Source: Gremmenia infestans
Lineage: Eukaryota > Ascomycota > Leotiomycetes > Helotiales > Hamatocanthoscyphaceae
DNA: 64,000 nt
NCBI GenBank assembly: GCA_032629725.1
Contig: JAFEVB010000015.1
Location: forward strand, 186,001-250,000
Direction of reading: 5' to 3'
A model generated the notes under the pieces. It saw only the letters and a program-made list of their open reading frames with translations. It made no database searches and was not told the origin of the DNA. The first letter of the stretch is position 1. Every line of letters starts with the position of its first letter. Shown in pieces: positions 32,365 through 45,033 of the stretch. The position numbers were made by a program, and so were the translations under genes.

Positions 32365-35300
32365 TTTGAATGTGAAGGGCTGGAAGCAGTGTGCGTGTGA
32401 ATACGGCAGAGTTGATGTAGACCGTGTGGATGTGGATGAAGATAGGGAACCTGAACGCGTCTCAGGGATATTCCTGAAGGAGCCAGTTTTGGAAATGAGG
32501 ATGTTGATGTTGATGGCTGGTATGTGGTGCCGAGATAAAGTTGTTTGTGGGTGACGGAGCTGCAGAATTTTATATTTAGAGGTGTTTTTGCCAGTGCGAG
32601 CGCTAAAGATGTTTTTGGAAAGCGGTGGCCTGTGACAGTGAATCTTCTTCAGGCGATGTTGAGGTTTTGGATATCGTCTGGATGCTCCTTTGAGAAAATC
32701 GAGGGGGAGAATCTTCAATGAGTCGGCAGCATCCGTGCACAAAATATCCACAAACTCCACGAACAGTCCACCCGCAACTCGTATCCAATGTCAAAGAAGT
32801 AACGAAAATGTCTGAAAGCGACTGGGGATTTGGGGGAAATGAAGATCTGGCCTTCCTCTTTCCGGCCCCCTGCAAGTCATGCCCTGCCACTCTAGGACCA
32901 TTAGGATGTGAAGTGGGATTTGCGATTGATACCGGCACAGGAGCTGCGATGATATGGAACACGGGATAGTGAGCTTTACGGGTCAAGATTGTATTTGTCG
33001 CAGGTCTTATGCGGGCTTAGGATTGTCTGCATGTCGAACACCTGTTGCAACAACCACCTCGCAGGGTCCTTAATTGAGCAGAACGGGGGCGAGAGAAGGA
33101 ACAGGCGGGACAATAAGGGTTTGGATGAGATAATCACGGGAAGAGCAGAGTCCTGACTAACATTGTCAGTAGGTGCAATAGAGAAAATCGAGGAGTCTCG
33201 ACTAAGTCCACAATAGGGTACAAGCATGGGCCAAGCAGCAGGCACCCTGGACACGGAAGAAAATTGGGAGGGTCGCAGCATATACTGATGGATGATCTCG
33301 TGGGGTTGGCGAGACAAGGGTTTTGATGGCCAGGGAGATCTGGGGATTTATGGGGGTGGGGTATTTGGTTTGACAGACACACGAGCCGGCCAAGCTCGAA
33401 GCAAATTATTGTTCAGCCATAGATGGCATCTGGCAGGCATCTCACCGACACAAACGGACTTAAAAGAACGACTGCCTGGTTTTTTTCAGCATGCGAGTGG
33501 AAAGATGTGACACCACAATGCGGGTAATTCCCGGACTTGTACGATACAGCAGAAATCTTCCTGGATGCCGTCAGCCAATGATCTAAGTTGTCGGTGGACC
33601 GAGAGGATGCACAATCTTGAACTCAATCGTGGGAGCCATTCCTCTGGAGGTATGCAAAGCCTCGTATCTGTTGGTACAAATCGGACACCTTGATAGTGGC
33701 GGGGCGGGACATTAGGCTTGGGCAAGTGGCTACAACGCTCGCGGGAATAGAAATCGATCGAAGTCAACAGGACTTAGGGGGTTTCCAGAATTATGACAGA
33801 CGGACGAATGTTGGAATATCTTGGCTCTTTATTGACCACAAGATTATGCTTTTGAAAAGCGTGGCCAGGAGCCACAAATCGGCTAAGGTTGTCGCTGGCA
33901 GGAGCACCACAACGGTGATGAGTTGGACTGAATGTCTCAAACTAAGATCTCGAACCAATCTCAATTCCAGGATCTGGGGAGAACTTCTTGTAGATTCTGA
34001 GGTTTGATGTATCAAGACTGGGCCAGACAGAAGATAATTACGGCCCACTGCGACCTGCACGGACGGGAATCTCCAGGCGCAACGACCCCGGATCGCCATT
34101 GCAAACTAACCCCTCAGCCCCTGAAGGTTTGCCTCTTGCAGAAACTCTGTTATTAACTCCTACATAGCTTCTCTTCTACCTTTACAAGTTCAATTCGCAA
34201 ACCGAATTCCAATATAAAGGTTAGAAATATTACCACTTTGACAGAGCGGGGCAGGAAACCAAACTGCATCAACAAATACATGCAGATAATTCAAACCTTG
34301 CCATACTGTCTTGCCCCAAAGATCCGAGGTTAAACCTGCTTTATTTCTGTACTTCGTACCAGCGAATAATTCCAGCAGCCCCATCCTGCATTATCGAGCC
34401 GGGGAATCCGATCTAAGAAGGACCTGGAACCTGGCCGTTACTCTTCGCAGTACGACGTACGGCATACTCCGTATGTCAGCCAGTCACGAATGCCGTGTCC
34501 CTGATCTCGATGCACAAATGGGCACTGGGAGTTACGGTTTTAATACTACCTTCAAATACGATGGCTGTATTGGCTTAACTTCTACATCAATTTAAATCAG
34601 AACGAGTAATGTTTTTCACCACGATCTCAGGTCTTGATGATGTTTATTCCGCGATCAGCTTCGCAGATTGTCCACCACGACCTTCCCGTCCCAACACGGA
34701 CTTGTGTCGAATCAGATTGGTCGATCGCTTGCTTCCACAGATCGAACAAGGAATTAAGCCTTTATGATACAGCCATATGCCTATGCAGTGTCCCAACATT
34801 CATTCTTGCATCTGTTGCTTCTTACCTTCCACATCGACCGCGAAGTGCATCCGTAGCCTTCTATTTCGCAAGATGAGGCTCTTATTCCACTTTCGAATGG
34901 CTGCACGCCCATGCAGTCCGCGATAACTTCGTCTGATCGACAACGACCCAAAATCGGAGTTTAGCCAATCTAGTATCCCCAATGATGACTTTGTGTAACA
35001 CAAGAAAACTCCATCGAACTAAATTACTTCTTACGACCATGATGCAGGCCGTGTTGAGATGCATTGCAGTACAGCCAATAAGCTATTTCGATTTGAGGCT
35101 TCAACTGAAACAAAGAGTACCAAAATCACACGACTATACACCCTCTCGACAAACTTCAATCACATCGGGTTCGAATCCTAACGTGGAGTTGCATTTGAAA
35201 GCCACCCAGGGCCTTGAATTCTGAGTCCCAACAACCTGGATCCAAGCATGAATTGCCAGGGTACAAGGCATCTATCCTAGCTCCTACCTTGATCTACAAA

Positions 35301-35757
35301 CCAGAGCCTCGCAGTTATTTACAGTACCCCGCATGCTTGTTCTATGTCTAATATATGGATCCAAACATTACATCCCTGTTCGGGAGTTCCCAGAACCTTG
35401 CTTTAAACCAACTATCTCAGCAGAATCTCCAGATTATTATTCACGTCTTTGAATATTCGTGCCGAGTTGATTTTCGCAGGAGATTAAATTTCAAGATAGC
35501 AGTCTCCTTAGCAGCTTCAAGTGGTTGGAACATCCCGTCAATTTCCTAGGGAAGTGGAGCCAGTAATCGGAAGAGAAAGGCAAAGGATTCTATCCGTTTT
35601 TGCGGGTTTTGATTATACCAAACCTACTTGAAGACCGCAAACGGCGACCAGCGAGAAACGGGTTTCAATATACTCTATTTATAAGATCCGCTCTTACTAC
35701 TTTTCTTATACTACTCTCAACTTAGTCTCTCTTATAGCCGGGCCTGCTTTACAAATA
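32365..35757. other. Gene-free 3.4 kb before the cluster
   Basis: The first part is the GPCR promoter. The rest holds many short overlapping frames on both strands without motifs. It marks the boundary between the conserved left half and the accessory cluster. Confidence 0.45.
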
Positions 35758-37373
35758 CTATAAATAAAAAGAGACAACTAAGAGCATCCCATAGATAATA
35801 GCTAGACAACTAAAAACAAGTTGTGGTAATAAAGATAAAGAAAGAACATATATGCAATTGAAGATCAGAGGCATAATAGTCTTGGCCAATGCATGGAGCA
35901 TTCCCATGGTTCCCATAAGATCCCCGATCTGGTCTGGGGAGATATGTCGAGTAAGTGCAGACTGTATTATCGAATTCGCCATTGGGCCAGCCGCTGCCAC
36001 TGTGCCCCATAAATACAGCAAGTTTGCGGACCTCGTCATAGCAAACCCGACATAGCCTATAACATCAAGTATAATAGCTAGGCGAATGACGCATAAGTCG
36101 ACATGGTTACAGCTAGAACTCTCTTCGGCTCGAGACCTAGACGTGGGTTTCCCATATACAAGGCGGATGAGAGATGGAATTATCAGGACGAGGAAGGATA
36201 TCCGACTAATATTGATCACCATAACAAAATACGACGAGTGCAGATTGTCCCAGTTGAAAACGTATTTTGCGTACATGATAACCATGGCCGTAGAGCCGAC
36301 GGTCATACCCGACAAGATCGTATCAATAATAGCGAGCAGTAGCAGGTCGCTCCGGTCTGTGTCGGGATTGCTTGGCGAAAGGATGGCCAGCGAGCGCCGT
36401 AGATCCGAGACTAATTGCACACTAATCCTGGCCCAATTCGCGTTATTCTGTGATTGTCTTCTCTTTTCATAGCCAATCCGGGCCTTCTGCTGACGTAAAC
36501 CACAGAGAGATTCTGGCACGTTGTAAATGAGAAGTAGAAACATGACATGAAGGCATATAGCAATTTCGAAAACGAAGAGGAGCTTGCCAGTCGACTTGAC
36601 AATGTATCCCCCGATTAACGGTCCTAACGCAAGTCCGCAAAACATACAGCTCTGTATCGCTGCAAATGCTGTAGTGCGTTGCTCTTTGGGCGTGCAATCT
36701 GTGGCATAGGCGTTTGAAATAGCTATACCTGTCGTGATAGAGCCGCACAAGCCATCAAAGAAATAGCCCAGTAGTGAGACGCCAACGTGAATCTTATCAG
36801 GATACCACGCCATACTCAACATGACCAATTCTCCAAAAAGAACGCCTAGGGAAGTAATGCCAATGACTCTCGTTCTACCGTAGCGATCCGATAATCCACC
36901 TAACCATGGGCCGGTAATCGAAGATAGCACTCCGCATATGATGTTTCCAGTCATCGTAAACCTTGAGACACTGGATTGAACCCCTGGTGTATGGCATCTT
37001 GGATCACTTTCTTCGATCATATTGGCAGTATCGCTGCGTGTCCCGTCGATGGTCCCAGACAAATGCGCTCTGCAGATGGAGGAGATTGTAAGGTCGAGTC
37101 TCGGGACAACCGTCATCCCATATGCCAGAGTAAGGAGCAATAGTGAAGATAGTAGACAGATGATCTAACAAGGTTCAGCTCAGACATGAAGGTTGATACC
37201 ATGGGACATACAGAAGATCTCTTCTCTAGGTTCGCATCTCCGGGTCCTTGCGGGACATGGACACAGGTATCTACATGTGCTATCAAAGGAGTTGCTTCTG
37301 TGTCATCGAGACTTTCAAGTAACGATGGAGGCAGTTCCGATGCGGCCTCGACTGATGAAAGAGCTGGTATCAT
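35758..37373 (-). CDS. MFS transporter (DHA1-like), 522 aa
   Basis: Exon 1 (complement 37212-37373) and exon 2 (complement 35758-37164) join in phase 0 after a 47-nt intron that lies just before the first helix. The protein has about twelve helices. The loop 2-3 signature GGLSDRYGRTRVI (G-x3-D-R-x-G-R) and PLIGGYIVKSTG of helix 5 mark the major facilitator family; helix 4 has GLCGSITTGIAISNAYATDCTPKEQR. It resembles tetracycline-type and small-molecule exporters. A cytosolic N-terminus of about 55 residues and a middle loop (CGLRQQKARIGYEKRRQ) are present. It is the left end of the cluster, divergent from the acyltransferase. Its substrate is unknown; it could move a sugar donor, an acyl precursor or a small product. 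Confidence 0.85.
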
Positions 37374-38618
37374 CTGATCTAGCACTTCCGGACTTTTGTG
37401 AAGCCTTTATAGAGAATTCTCTGTGTACTAGGCGTTAAGTGTGACGTGTGAAGAAGAAATACCACGCATTTATATCACCTTTCAAATATCAAATTTCGCA
37501 GGGTGGGTTTCGGATAATGAAGCGAACTGTATGAGCGATGCAATCATTAACTTAAGATATACAGGTAGCACTTTATGCGTAGATTGCCACCGTCTTCCCA
37601 TAGTGGACGGGACAGAGAAGCGGGGCGAGAAAAGGCTCTCTCTTCATCCAGCCGTCCGGATATTGCTCTACGTGCTATACAGGTACAGTTTCTAGCATCC
37701 GAATCTCAGGTAAGGATAGATTTGAAGAGTGTTATCAACTTGATTTCTGCGATTCGCTTCCGACATCTTCTGCATACATGAAGTGACTTCCAGAGAGTCT
37801 TAATGGTCGGTATTCCGGAGTTCCACACTTGTACTAACGCGTTGCTGATAGTCGCCGAAAGCGGTTATATAGTCCATAATATATACTATGATTTTATTAT
37901 TTTTCTTCAATTTTCTAAGATGCAACTATAATTATCAGGATAATAGTATAGCATTCTAACCTTTCTAGTTATATAATCCAGCATAACTTAGTTAGTAAAG
38001 AGGCAAACTATTTTTACTAGTTAATACTACTATAAATAAGAAGTATTATCAAGGAATCATATATAACTTTCGATATTATACAACTACTTCCGCCACAAAA
38101 CCGCGTTTGCAGACAACTAGCGTAGCACTAGTTAAAGTGTGGAACCCCAGAACACCGACGATTATTCTTGTGACTTTAGTTTTAGTGTCGTAGCTTGGTT
38201 AGAAGATCTTCGAGTTCGGTAGTTGCTTACGCCGCGCGGAGTCTGCTATGTCACGCTCGGATCCCGGAGTTATCCTGGTAGCTGGATGGAGGACGATGCT
38301 CTGGTCAGATTTTATGAAAATTTCGGTCCGGTGCGGATGGAGTCTTTTGTATTTGCACAGTGGCTATAGAACTCAAATGCTGCCCGTCGGCAATTTTGGA
38401 AGCTTCGGCTAATCCAGGGACAGCGCACCTATCGTCTACATGAATGCGGTATAGTTTCTACACATCTAGGACGAAGACTACATATTTAGCACTCTGATCT
38501 CTTCTATCCAGCAATCTTTGACCTTCAGACCCCGGCACCTCGGTCATCTCCAAGGACCGTATCGCTGGACAGCTTTGAAATAAAGTAGCTTCGCTAAAGA
38601 CCTTCTAACAACATCACG
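37374..38618. promoter_or_regulatory. Divergent promoter region, MFS and acyltransferase
   Basis: 1.2 kb between divergent starts. 37860-38060 is AT-rich and TpA-rich, RIP-like. 38150-38600 is GC-richer with several CGG triplets, including CTCGGATCCCGG near 38250, possible Zn2Cys6 sites. Confidence 0.4.
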
Positions 38619-40027
38619 ATGGCTAATAACAATCCTGCGGGAAAGGTTCTCTGGATAAATGTACATCTATTTCCACTTCAAGAGACTGATCTATTACTGA
38701 CGTGGTACAAGGGTCTTCGTGGAATAGCCTCAGTTCTTGTAGTGATCACGCACATTGCACGCGCGTGGGACATTGACCTATTCAGTCCTCGAACAACGCA
38801 AGATGCTCCTATTCGCATCCTGCAATATCCGATTCTCAGAATTCCCTGGCAAGGCCGGATCGGTGTAACCATATTTGGACTGCTTACCGGCTTTGTTTGT
38901 GCTCTGAAGCCATTGCGTATGGCCCGAGACCAAGATGAGATTGGCGCTCTGGAATCAATTGCAAAGAGTGCATTCCGCCGCGTTCCTCGACTGATGCTGC
39001 CGCCCACGATTTCAATGTTACTGGCTTGGACTGCAGCACAACTTGGAGCATTCGAGCTTGGGACTCGCGTTGATTCAGATTGGATTAGGTATTCCAGTGT
39101 CGTTACGCAGCCCACGCTGCTTGAGGAGCTACGCCGATTGTTCCACAACTTAGTCACGACGTGGACAACCGGGATCATGGAGTACGACAGAAATCAATGG
39201 ACCATGCTTCCTCTTCTTCAGAGTTCTATGGTTGCATACATTGTCCTGAGCATATGTGCATCGATGAACTTCAAATCCAGGATGGCAGTCTACAGTGGCA
39301 TGATTTTGTATTATTACTTGAGTAGCACGCCTAATACAGGTGAGTTCAAAACATGATGCCTTACTCAAGGAGTCTGTAGCTAATGATTCCAATAGAAACC
39401 TTCGGTCAACAGTGCTTTTTCGGCGCTCTTCTCTGCGATCTGTCCTTCCATGTGTCATTCACGAACTTCTTGTCCACTCGCCGACGGCTACGACCTCTAA
39501 TTTCATTCTTTCTTATCCTTAGCGGGGCATTGTTTGCCTCATATCCCGGTGAGAATGCGGAATGGTGCACCTGGTCTTCTTGGTTGCAACTCCTGGGAGG
39601 TTGGATTTTTCCAGCGCACACAAACCTCCCGGAACGGTACACTGCGCTTGGACTCGACATAATTATGATAGGCATTGTTCTATCTCCGGCCATCCAGGAT
39701 ATCCTATCCTCTAACTGTCTAATCTGGCTTGGGAGACAAAGCTTTGCTGTATACCTTCTCCACGGGACTATGCAACGTACACTACTTGTATGGATGGTGT
39801 ACGGAGGTCCCCAAATTCCATCTGAGGAGGACAAGGGGGGTGTTATGAGCCCGTGGGTGCAACGTAGAGGAAACTTTATCTTTTCAGGCAGTGTTGTCGT
39901 TTGGGTTATAATGGTATACGCGTTTGCTTATTTATGGACTTTGTACGTCGACGCATTCTGCGCTCGAACAACTAAGCGATTAGAGCAGATGATGTTCGAA
40001 GCAAAGCATAGGGTCATGCTTTCCTAG
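38619..40027 (+). CDS. Membrane acyltransferase-3 (OafA/YrhL-like), 450 aa
   Basis: Exons 38619-39339 and 39396-40027 splice in phase 1 (NT then ETFGQQ) to 450 aa. The family's N-terminal signature is clear: WYKGLRGIASVLVVITHIARAWD, where the LRGIAS and the helix-1 His are typical of acyltransferase-3 proteins. RIGVTIFGLLTGFVCALKP and RRVPRLMLPP follow, and the C-terminal part has LGRQSFAVYLLHGTM, the matching late motif with a conserved His. About ten membrane helices. These enzymes move acetyl or longer acyl groups onto sugars or other exported molecules. In this cluster the likely role is O-acylation of the polymer or its precursor. Confidence 0.83.
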
Positions 40028-40646
40028 GCAAGCTTTTATGTTATAGATGCGAGCTTCTCTGGAGAAGTAAAGTGGTGGTTTTGTGGGCATAGAGAGAGGG
40101 TAGATAAGTCTCGAAAATAAGAACTTTAATGTAAATATAGTTGGACGTGTGGCGGTATGGATGAATACTCACTTCGTATACAAGACAACAGAGGGTTCCC
40201 CCCGCGCTGCTACTGGCAAGGTCTAGGATGTTACCTCCTCGTAAGTAGATACGTCAGTTGATCTTGCTGCATAAATCTACAGGGCCATGTTATGCCTTTA
40301 GGGTTGCATGCGGGTTGGAGATACTATGATTGTCTTATGTAAGCGCATTTTCAGAGCATTTGGATGTGTTTGTAATTTGAGCATCTATTAGCACGGTAGG
40401 AGGTATATATTAAGAGTGAATTCAGAACTATAGATAACAATATAAGTATGCAAGAGAGCTTTTGCATTGCCAAGTTTCAGTAGAAATTTCAGATTTAAAC
40501 TAGATCGGCTTAAAGGTAACTCAAATGGATGCTTTGAATGAAGGTTCTAAGTGCAAATATTCTAACGCTAATCTGTAGTACAAGACAACTTTCGACCTGA
40601 GGTAAGAAACTATTAATCAAAAAAATATCTAGCCTAGAATATTACT
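40028..40646. other. Convergent intergenic region
   Basis: 3-prime flanks of two convergent genes. AT-rich, with no frame. Confidence 0.5.
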
Positions 40647-41871
40647 TCATAGCTCTTGATTCGTGCTGTCATAATCAACACCGTCCAAGTCAGAGAACAG
40701 GTCTACTCCCCAGCTTTTGCCCGGGTTGTTCATACGAATCCTTTTGTCCCTCGTACTGATACTGTCCATTTCATCTGTCGTCAAATGTACTCGTAGGCTA
40801 CCCAGATTCTCCCTTATACGATCAGCATGGACACTCTTGGGGATGATAATTGTGCCTCTTTGCCGACCCCAGGCGAGTGCTACTTGAGGCACGGTAACGC
40901 CTTTCTCATTCGCAATTCTTTGAAAGAAGGGGTCGTTCAAAATCGGAGGCACGCCAGATCTATACCTAGGGTTTAGGTTGGCAAGTGGCGAATACGAAAT
41001 TACTCTGATCCCAAGCTCGGCATGCCAATCGACGAATTCCTGTTGTTGCAAATACGGGTGGCTTTCCAACTCGTGGGCGTATGGCTTTATCTTGGCTTCA
41101 TTCAAAAGATCCTGTACTTCGTGTCTTGCGAAATTGGAAATACCAATATACCTGGTAAGGTTTAGATTAACGGCTTCCTCCATTGCCCGCCACGTCTCCA
41201 GAATCGTGGTGTTCCGTTCCACAATCCGGCCTGGAACAGGTAGCATTGCAACTGGCCAATGCATGAGGTACAGATCGAGGTATTCCAGTCCAAGGTTATC
41301 GAGTGTCTTCCGGATCGCGGGTAACACATCCCACGGGCGGTGATCCTTGTTCCATAATTTCGATGTCACCCAGTACGACTCTCGGAGCCGGCCGGCTGCT
41401 GCAATACCAGCACCAACCTGTACCTCGTTGCCTTCAGGTTGTTAGCTAGGTTTGTGGATGAGAGACTGGTATTATTCTGTTACAGTAAATGGCTGCAGCG
41501 TCAATATGGTCGTACCCATGGCGAAGAGCAAATGTGACGGCGTCTGCTACCTGCGATTACAATACATCGATCAGCATATACTGCTATGCACACCTACAAA
41601 GCTACGTCTTAACATCCCTAGTGAATTGTGACTAGGAACCACAGACAAGAGAGGTAATCACCTTTGCCTTGTCGCTCTGCCAGGTGCCGAGCCCAATCTC
41701 CGGTATCGATGTACGCTCTTGGGTGATATCTGTGCTCTCACAGCTACAATCCCCTCTTGATGGTTCCGATAGTAACTGCAAGGTGGCTTGCGAGGATTGT
41801 AGCAACCCCAGGCATAGCATAGCCGCGGAGGAAATGACCATGGCAGTAACGTACCATTTCATAGTGATCAT
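40647..41871 (-). CDS. Membrane-anchored aldo/keto reductase, 353 aa
   Basis: Three exons (complement 41662-41871, 41484-41550, 40647-41431) join in frame to 353 aa. The AKR tetrad is present: Asp and Tyr in HIDAAAIYCNE, Lys in WVTSKLWNKDH, and His in YLMHWPV. GIGTW-like IPEIGLGTW starts the barrel, and IPKSVHADRIREN is the NADPH-binding end. Unusually, a hydrophobic segment (WYVTAMVISSAAMLCLGLL, residues about 5-24) precedes the barrel, so the enzyme is probably a signal-anchored or secretory-pathway protein, whereas most AKRs are cytosolic. The usable ATG is at 41871; a second ATG lies at 41862. It is divergent from the second MFS gene. Confidence 0.85.
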
Positions 41872-42563
41872 TTTGGAAATATCTGCGACTCTGGTATCTG
41901 TGACTTGTGGTACGCTAAGGTAGGATGTAGCTTTAGAACGTAATGACAATCTGTGGCTTGACCAAGGACTGAACTTCTATACTTTTTAATCAAGTCGTTT
42001 ATAAAGCCTTTTTAACGCTAATTATATTGAGAATCTAGCAAACATAATTACCGATGTACGTGGTCCGACTTCCGAACTCCGATGATATACGAGTAAGCTA
42101 TTAAGGTTGCGGCTACATCGGCTGAGTTTGTCTGCCGGAAGCAGAAAGGAATTCCGGTCGATGCAACAAGAAATCCGAGTTCGCCATAGGGCTGAAGACG
42201 AACCACAATGTTGTCCCATGGACTCCATAGTTTTCGTCTATAGCCTCTTCGCGAGTTCCGAGGCTTCCACTCGTTGTTGGGACTACCAACCAAGGCCTGT
42301 CCCGTCACAGTCTATAGGGTATCCCCTAATTTTCCAAGATATGCACTTATTTAACCTTAGATTCGGTCATAAGAGCCACCACGATATCCATCAAAGTGTG
42401 GCCCTCGCGGTTATTATTTACTCTTATGCTGGCATGATATTATCAACTGACCGAGCAACAAGCCACCAGGAACACGGGTTTTGTTTTGGATTGTCATCTT
42501 CAAACAGAACAGACCAAGGGTTCGATCGACAGGACCAATTCCACGGCCGAGTTCATATTCTCG
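41872..42563. promoter_or_regulatory. Divergent promoter region, AKR and second MFS
   Basis: Contains repeated TTCCGA/TTCCGG words (42067, 42151, 42256) that resemble the CTTCCGAGAA element upstream of the GT2 gene. No gene is supported. Confidence 0.4.
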
Positions 42564-44081
42564 ATGTCGACGCCTCAGGGAGAACCCCCACCAATTGTGG
42601 AAAACTCAAACAATGGAGCAATACCCATCGGAGGTCTGCACAGCACGTTGTCTAGAACCGAGAAGAAATTTATTGTCCTGATGACTTCTTGGGCTGGGTC
42701 ATTCTCTCCGCTGTCCGCGAATATCTACTTCCCAGCGCTACGGAAAATTGGTTCTGATCTCTCAGTATCTGATAATGCTATGAATCTGACCATAATGTCA
42801 TATATGGTCTTCCAAGGTCTCGCACCAACTATCTTTGGCGACTTCGCAGATAACATGGGAAGGCGGCCCGCATATATTGTAGGGTTCACCATTTACTTGG
42901 GAGCCAATGTTGGTCTCGCCCTGCAAAACAAGTTTGTAGCGCTGCTCCTCTTGCGTTGCATGCAAAGCCTGGGAAGTAGTAGCACAATCGCTTTAGGAAG
43001 TGGGGTAGTCGCGGACATATCCACTAGCGCAGAAAGAGGCAAATATAATGGAATTGCTATAGTTGGACCAATGCTCGGTCCATGCTTGGGGCCTATTCTT
43101 GGAGGAATTTTGTCGCACTTCCTTGGGTGGCGCTCGATCTTCTGGTTCTTGACTATTTTTGCTGGGGTCTTCCTGCTCATTTATGGTGCTATGGTCCCGG
43201 AGACGGCTCGTAACATCGTCGAAAATGGCTCAATACGTCCTACAGGATGGAGCATGTCAATCGCAGACTGCATCACCGCAAGAATACAAGCGAGAAGAAG
43301 ACCCGTCAACCTGCACGAAAGTCCTTCCACAACAACCTCTGCAAGGAGAAAAGTTCATATCCCGAACCCATTAGCCACCCTCGCAATACTCATCGAAAAA
43401 GATATGGCGCTCCTTCTACTGTACAACTCCATGGTCTATAGTGCATCTTACTGCATCGTTTCCTCGTTGCCCTCCATACTCGAGGATCTCTATGGGTTCA
43501 ATTCTCTCCAGATCGGGTTATCCTTCATACCGTTCGGGGCAGGAAGCGCCTTAACCGCTATTCTCCAGGGTCAAATCCTTGACTGGAATTTCCAACGTAT
43601 TGCTGGCAAGGCCGGTATTACTATCGACAAGGATCGTGGCAATGACCTTCGCAATTTTCCGATCGAACTTGCTCGCTTACAGATTGCCGGTCCTCTGGCG
43701 TCCTTTGCAGTGATCTTCATTATTGGTTATGGATGGGCTATAGATTATCGGGCGCCATTAGCAGCTCCTTTGCTGCTGCTTTTCTTCGTCGGGCTCACCA
43801 CGAATGGCGTCTGTAACGTCATATCCCTACTTATCATTGACATGTATCCATTAAAGCCAGTCACCGCAACCGCGGCTAACAACTTAATACGCTGCACGAT
43901 GGGGGCTGGCGCTACGGCGGTGATTCTGGAGATCATCAAGGCAATGGGGTATGGCTGGTGCTTCACCTTCATTGGGGCTGTAGTGACGCTGTTCTCGCCC
44001 ATATTGTGGGTGCTGGTCACGAGGGGACCAGGTTGGCGAGAGGGGAGGCGGATTCGTGTTACGAACGTGACACGTGACTAA
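42564..44081 (+). CDS. MFS transporter (QDR/DHA1 type), 505 aa, C-terminus rewritten by an LTR
   Basis: A single exon from ATG 42564. Twelve helices; motif A is GDFADNMGRRPAYIVG and the helix-5 signature is GPMLGPCLGPILGGILSHFLGWR. The family resembles yeast Qdr/Aqr exporters and fungal metabolite exporters. The last codons (VTNVTRD, stop at 44079-44081) lie inside a solo LTR that begins at 44057. Without the insertion the frame would run R-I-R-H-D-L-A and stop, so the change affects only the cytosolic tail and the gene is probably still functional. It likely exports a cluster product or precursor. Confidence 0.85.
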   Translation: MSTPQGEPPPIVENSNNGAIPIGGLHSTLSRTEKKFIVLMTSWAGSFSPLSANIYFPALRKIGSDLSVSDNAMNLTIMSYMVFQGLAPTIFGDFADNMGRRPAYIVGFTIYLGANVGLALQNKFVALLLLRCMQSLGSSSTIALGSGVVADISTSAERGKYNGIAIVGPMLGPCLGPILGGILSHFLGWRSIFWFLTIFAGVFLLIYGAMVPETARNIVENGSIRPTGWSMSIADCITARIQARRRPVNLHESPSTTTSARRKVHIPNPLATLAILIEKDMALLLLYNSMVYSASYCIVSSLPSILEDLYGFNSLQIGLSFIPFGAGSALTAILQGQILDWNFQRIAGKAGITIDKDRGNDLRNFPIELARLQIAGPLASFAVIFIIGYGWAIDYRAPLAAPLLLLFFVGLTTNGVCNVISLLIIDMYPLKPVTATAANNLIRCTMGAGATAVILEIIKAMGYGWCFTFIGAVVTLFSPILWVLVTRGPGWREGRRIRVTNVTRD

Positions 44082-44497
44082 GGGACCATAGGCTCAATGC
44101 CCGAGGCCTCGGACATAGTAGAACCCTTAGGAGGATTTTGGCCCCGACGGTAGGGGGAAGCCACACAGCGAAGGGACGTCACGGGACATTAGGTCAAGAA
44201 ATGGAGCCCCAAGTAAGGATCCCGGATCCAAGGGACCCGCGGGGATCTATGAAGCATGAAGGTTCTATATAAGACTGGGTCATCACCTATTAGATAGGAG
44301 CTTTGTGCTTAAATCAAATAGTATTTCTTAATATACGCTTATTGCCTTATACTTAGTAACGAGCTATACTCCCAAGTATAGCAACCTGTGAGACATCAAC
44401 AGATACCAGACATTAACCCAACAACAACCTAGGTCTAGGGACCTACCTTGAGTCACTAGACTTACATAGGCGCGACGAGAGCCTGGAGATCGTTACA
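44057..44497 (+). mobile_element. Solo LTR, 441 bp, with 5-bp target duplication
   Basis: Runs from TGTTACGAAC to GATCGTTACA (TG...CA) and is flanked by the exact direct repeat ATTCG at 44052-44056 and 44498-44502. A promoter-like CTATATAAGACTGGG lies at about 44265, as in LTR U3/R regions, with AT-rich 3-prime-processing-like sequence after it. No internal gag/pol region is present, so it is a recombined solo LTR. It is GC-balanced, not RIP-decayed, so it is probably younger than the AT-rich elements nearby. Confidence 0.75.
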
Positions 44498-44502
44498 ATT
44501 CG

Positions 44503-45033
44503 GCACGACCTGGCTTGAGTAGAGGACAGGCATGGAAGTAGGAGGCGATGATCAGTGATTCACAGATGTGGGTTAATACTCGATACTATGCACCTACACC
44601 GTGACGAAATAATTTTTCCTTGTTTGGGATGATTCATTCTATGATACCGTTCCAACGCTCTTAGTTCCTTATAAGATCACGTCTTTCTATACTATCAAGC
44701 AAAAAGCTTCTAGCTAAATACTAACCCTCCGACAGAAATGTATATTATGGCTGTTATTGTTGGCTACTCCCCCCCCTTATAAAGGTTAAATCACGCAAAA
44801 TACCCATAAAACGTAGAATATGATAGAACTGAATGGCTAGATGTCCTGGCAAGTGGCCCAGTATTCACGGCGTAAGGTACTTGTAAGGTCCCACTAAGCC
44901 CTAGACGTAGTGATATCATTTGCCGAATTCCCATTTTTACACGGTGGGGCGAAGGATCATTAACCTGTATTAAGGGTGGGGGGAGAGTATGTAGCTGAGC
45001 GCGGACGTTTGACAGAGTTGGTTCCGTCTTGCT
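44503..45033. other. Intergenic with a dispersed-repeat copy
   Basis: 44760-44960 resembles 59625-59840 (shared words ATAGAACTGAAT, GTCCCACTAAGCCCT, GGTACTTGTAA in the same order). A C-run lies at 44769-44776. No gene. Confidence 0.5.

Noticed and set aside
35150..35190. tRNA-like B-box word GGTTCGAATCC
   Set aside because: The bases flanking the loop do not form a T-stem, and no A-box or acceptor stem lies at the right distance upstream.
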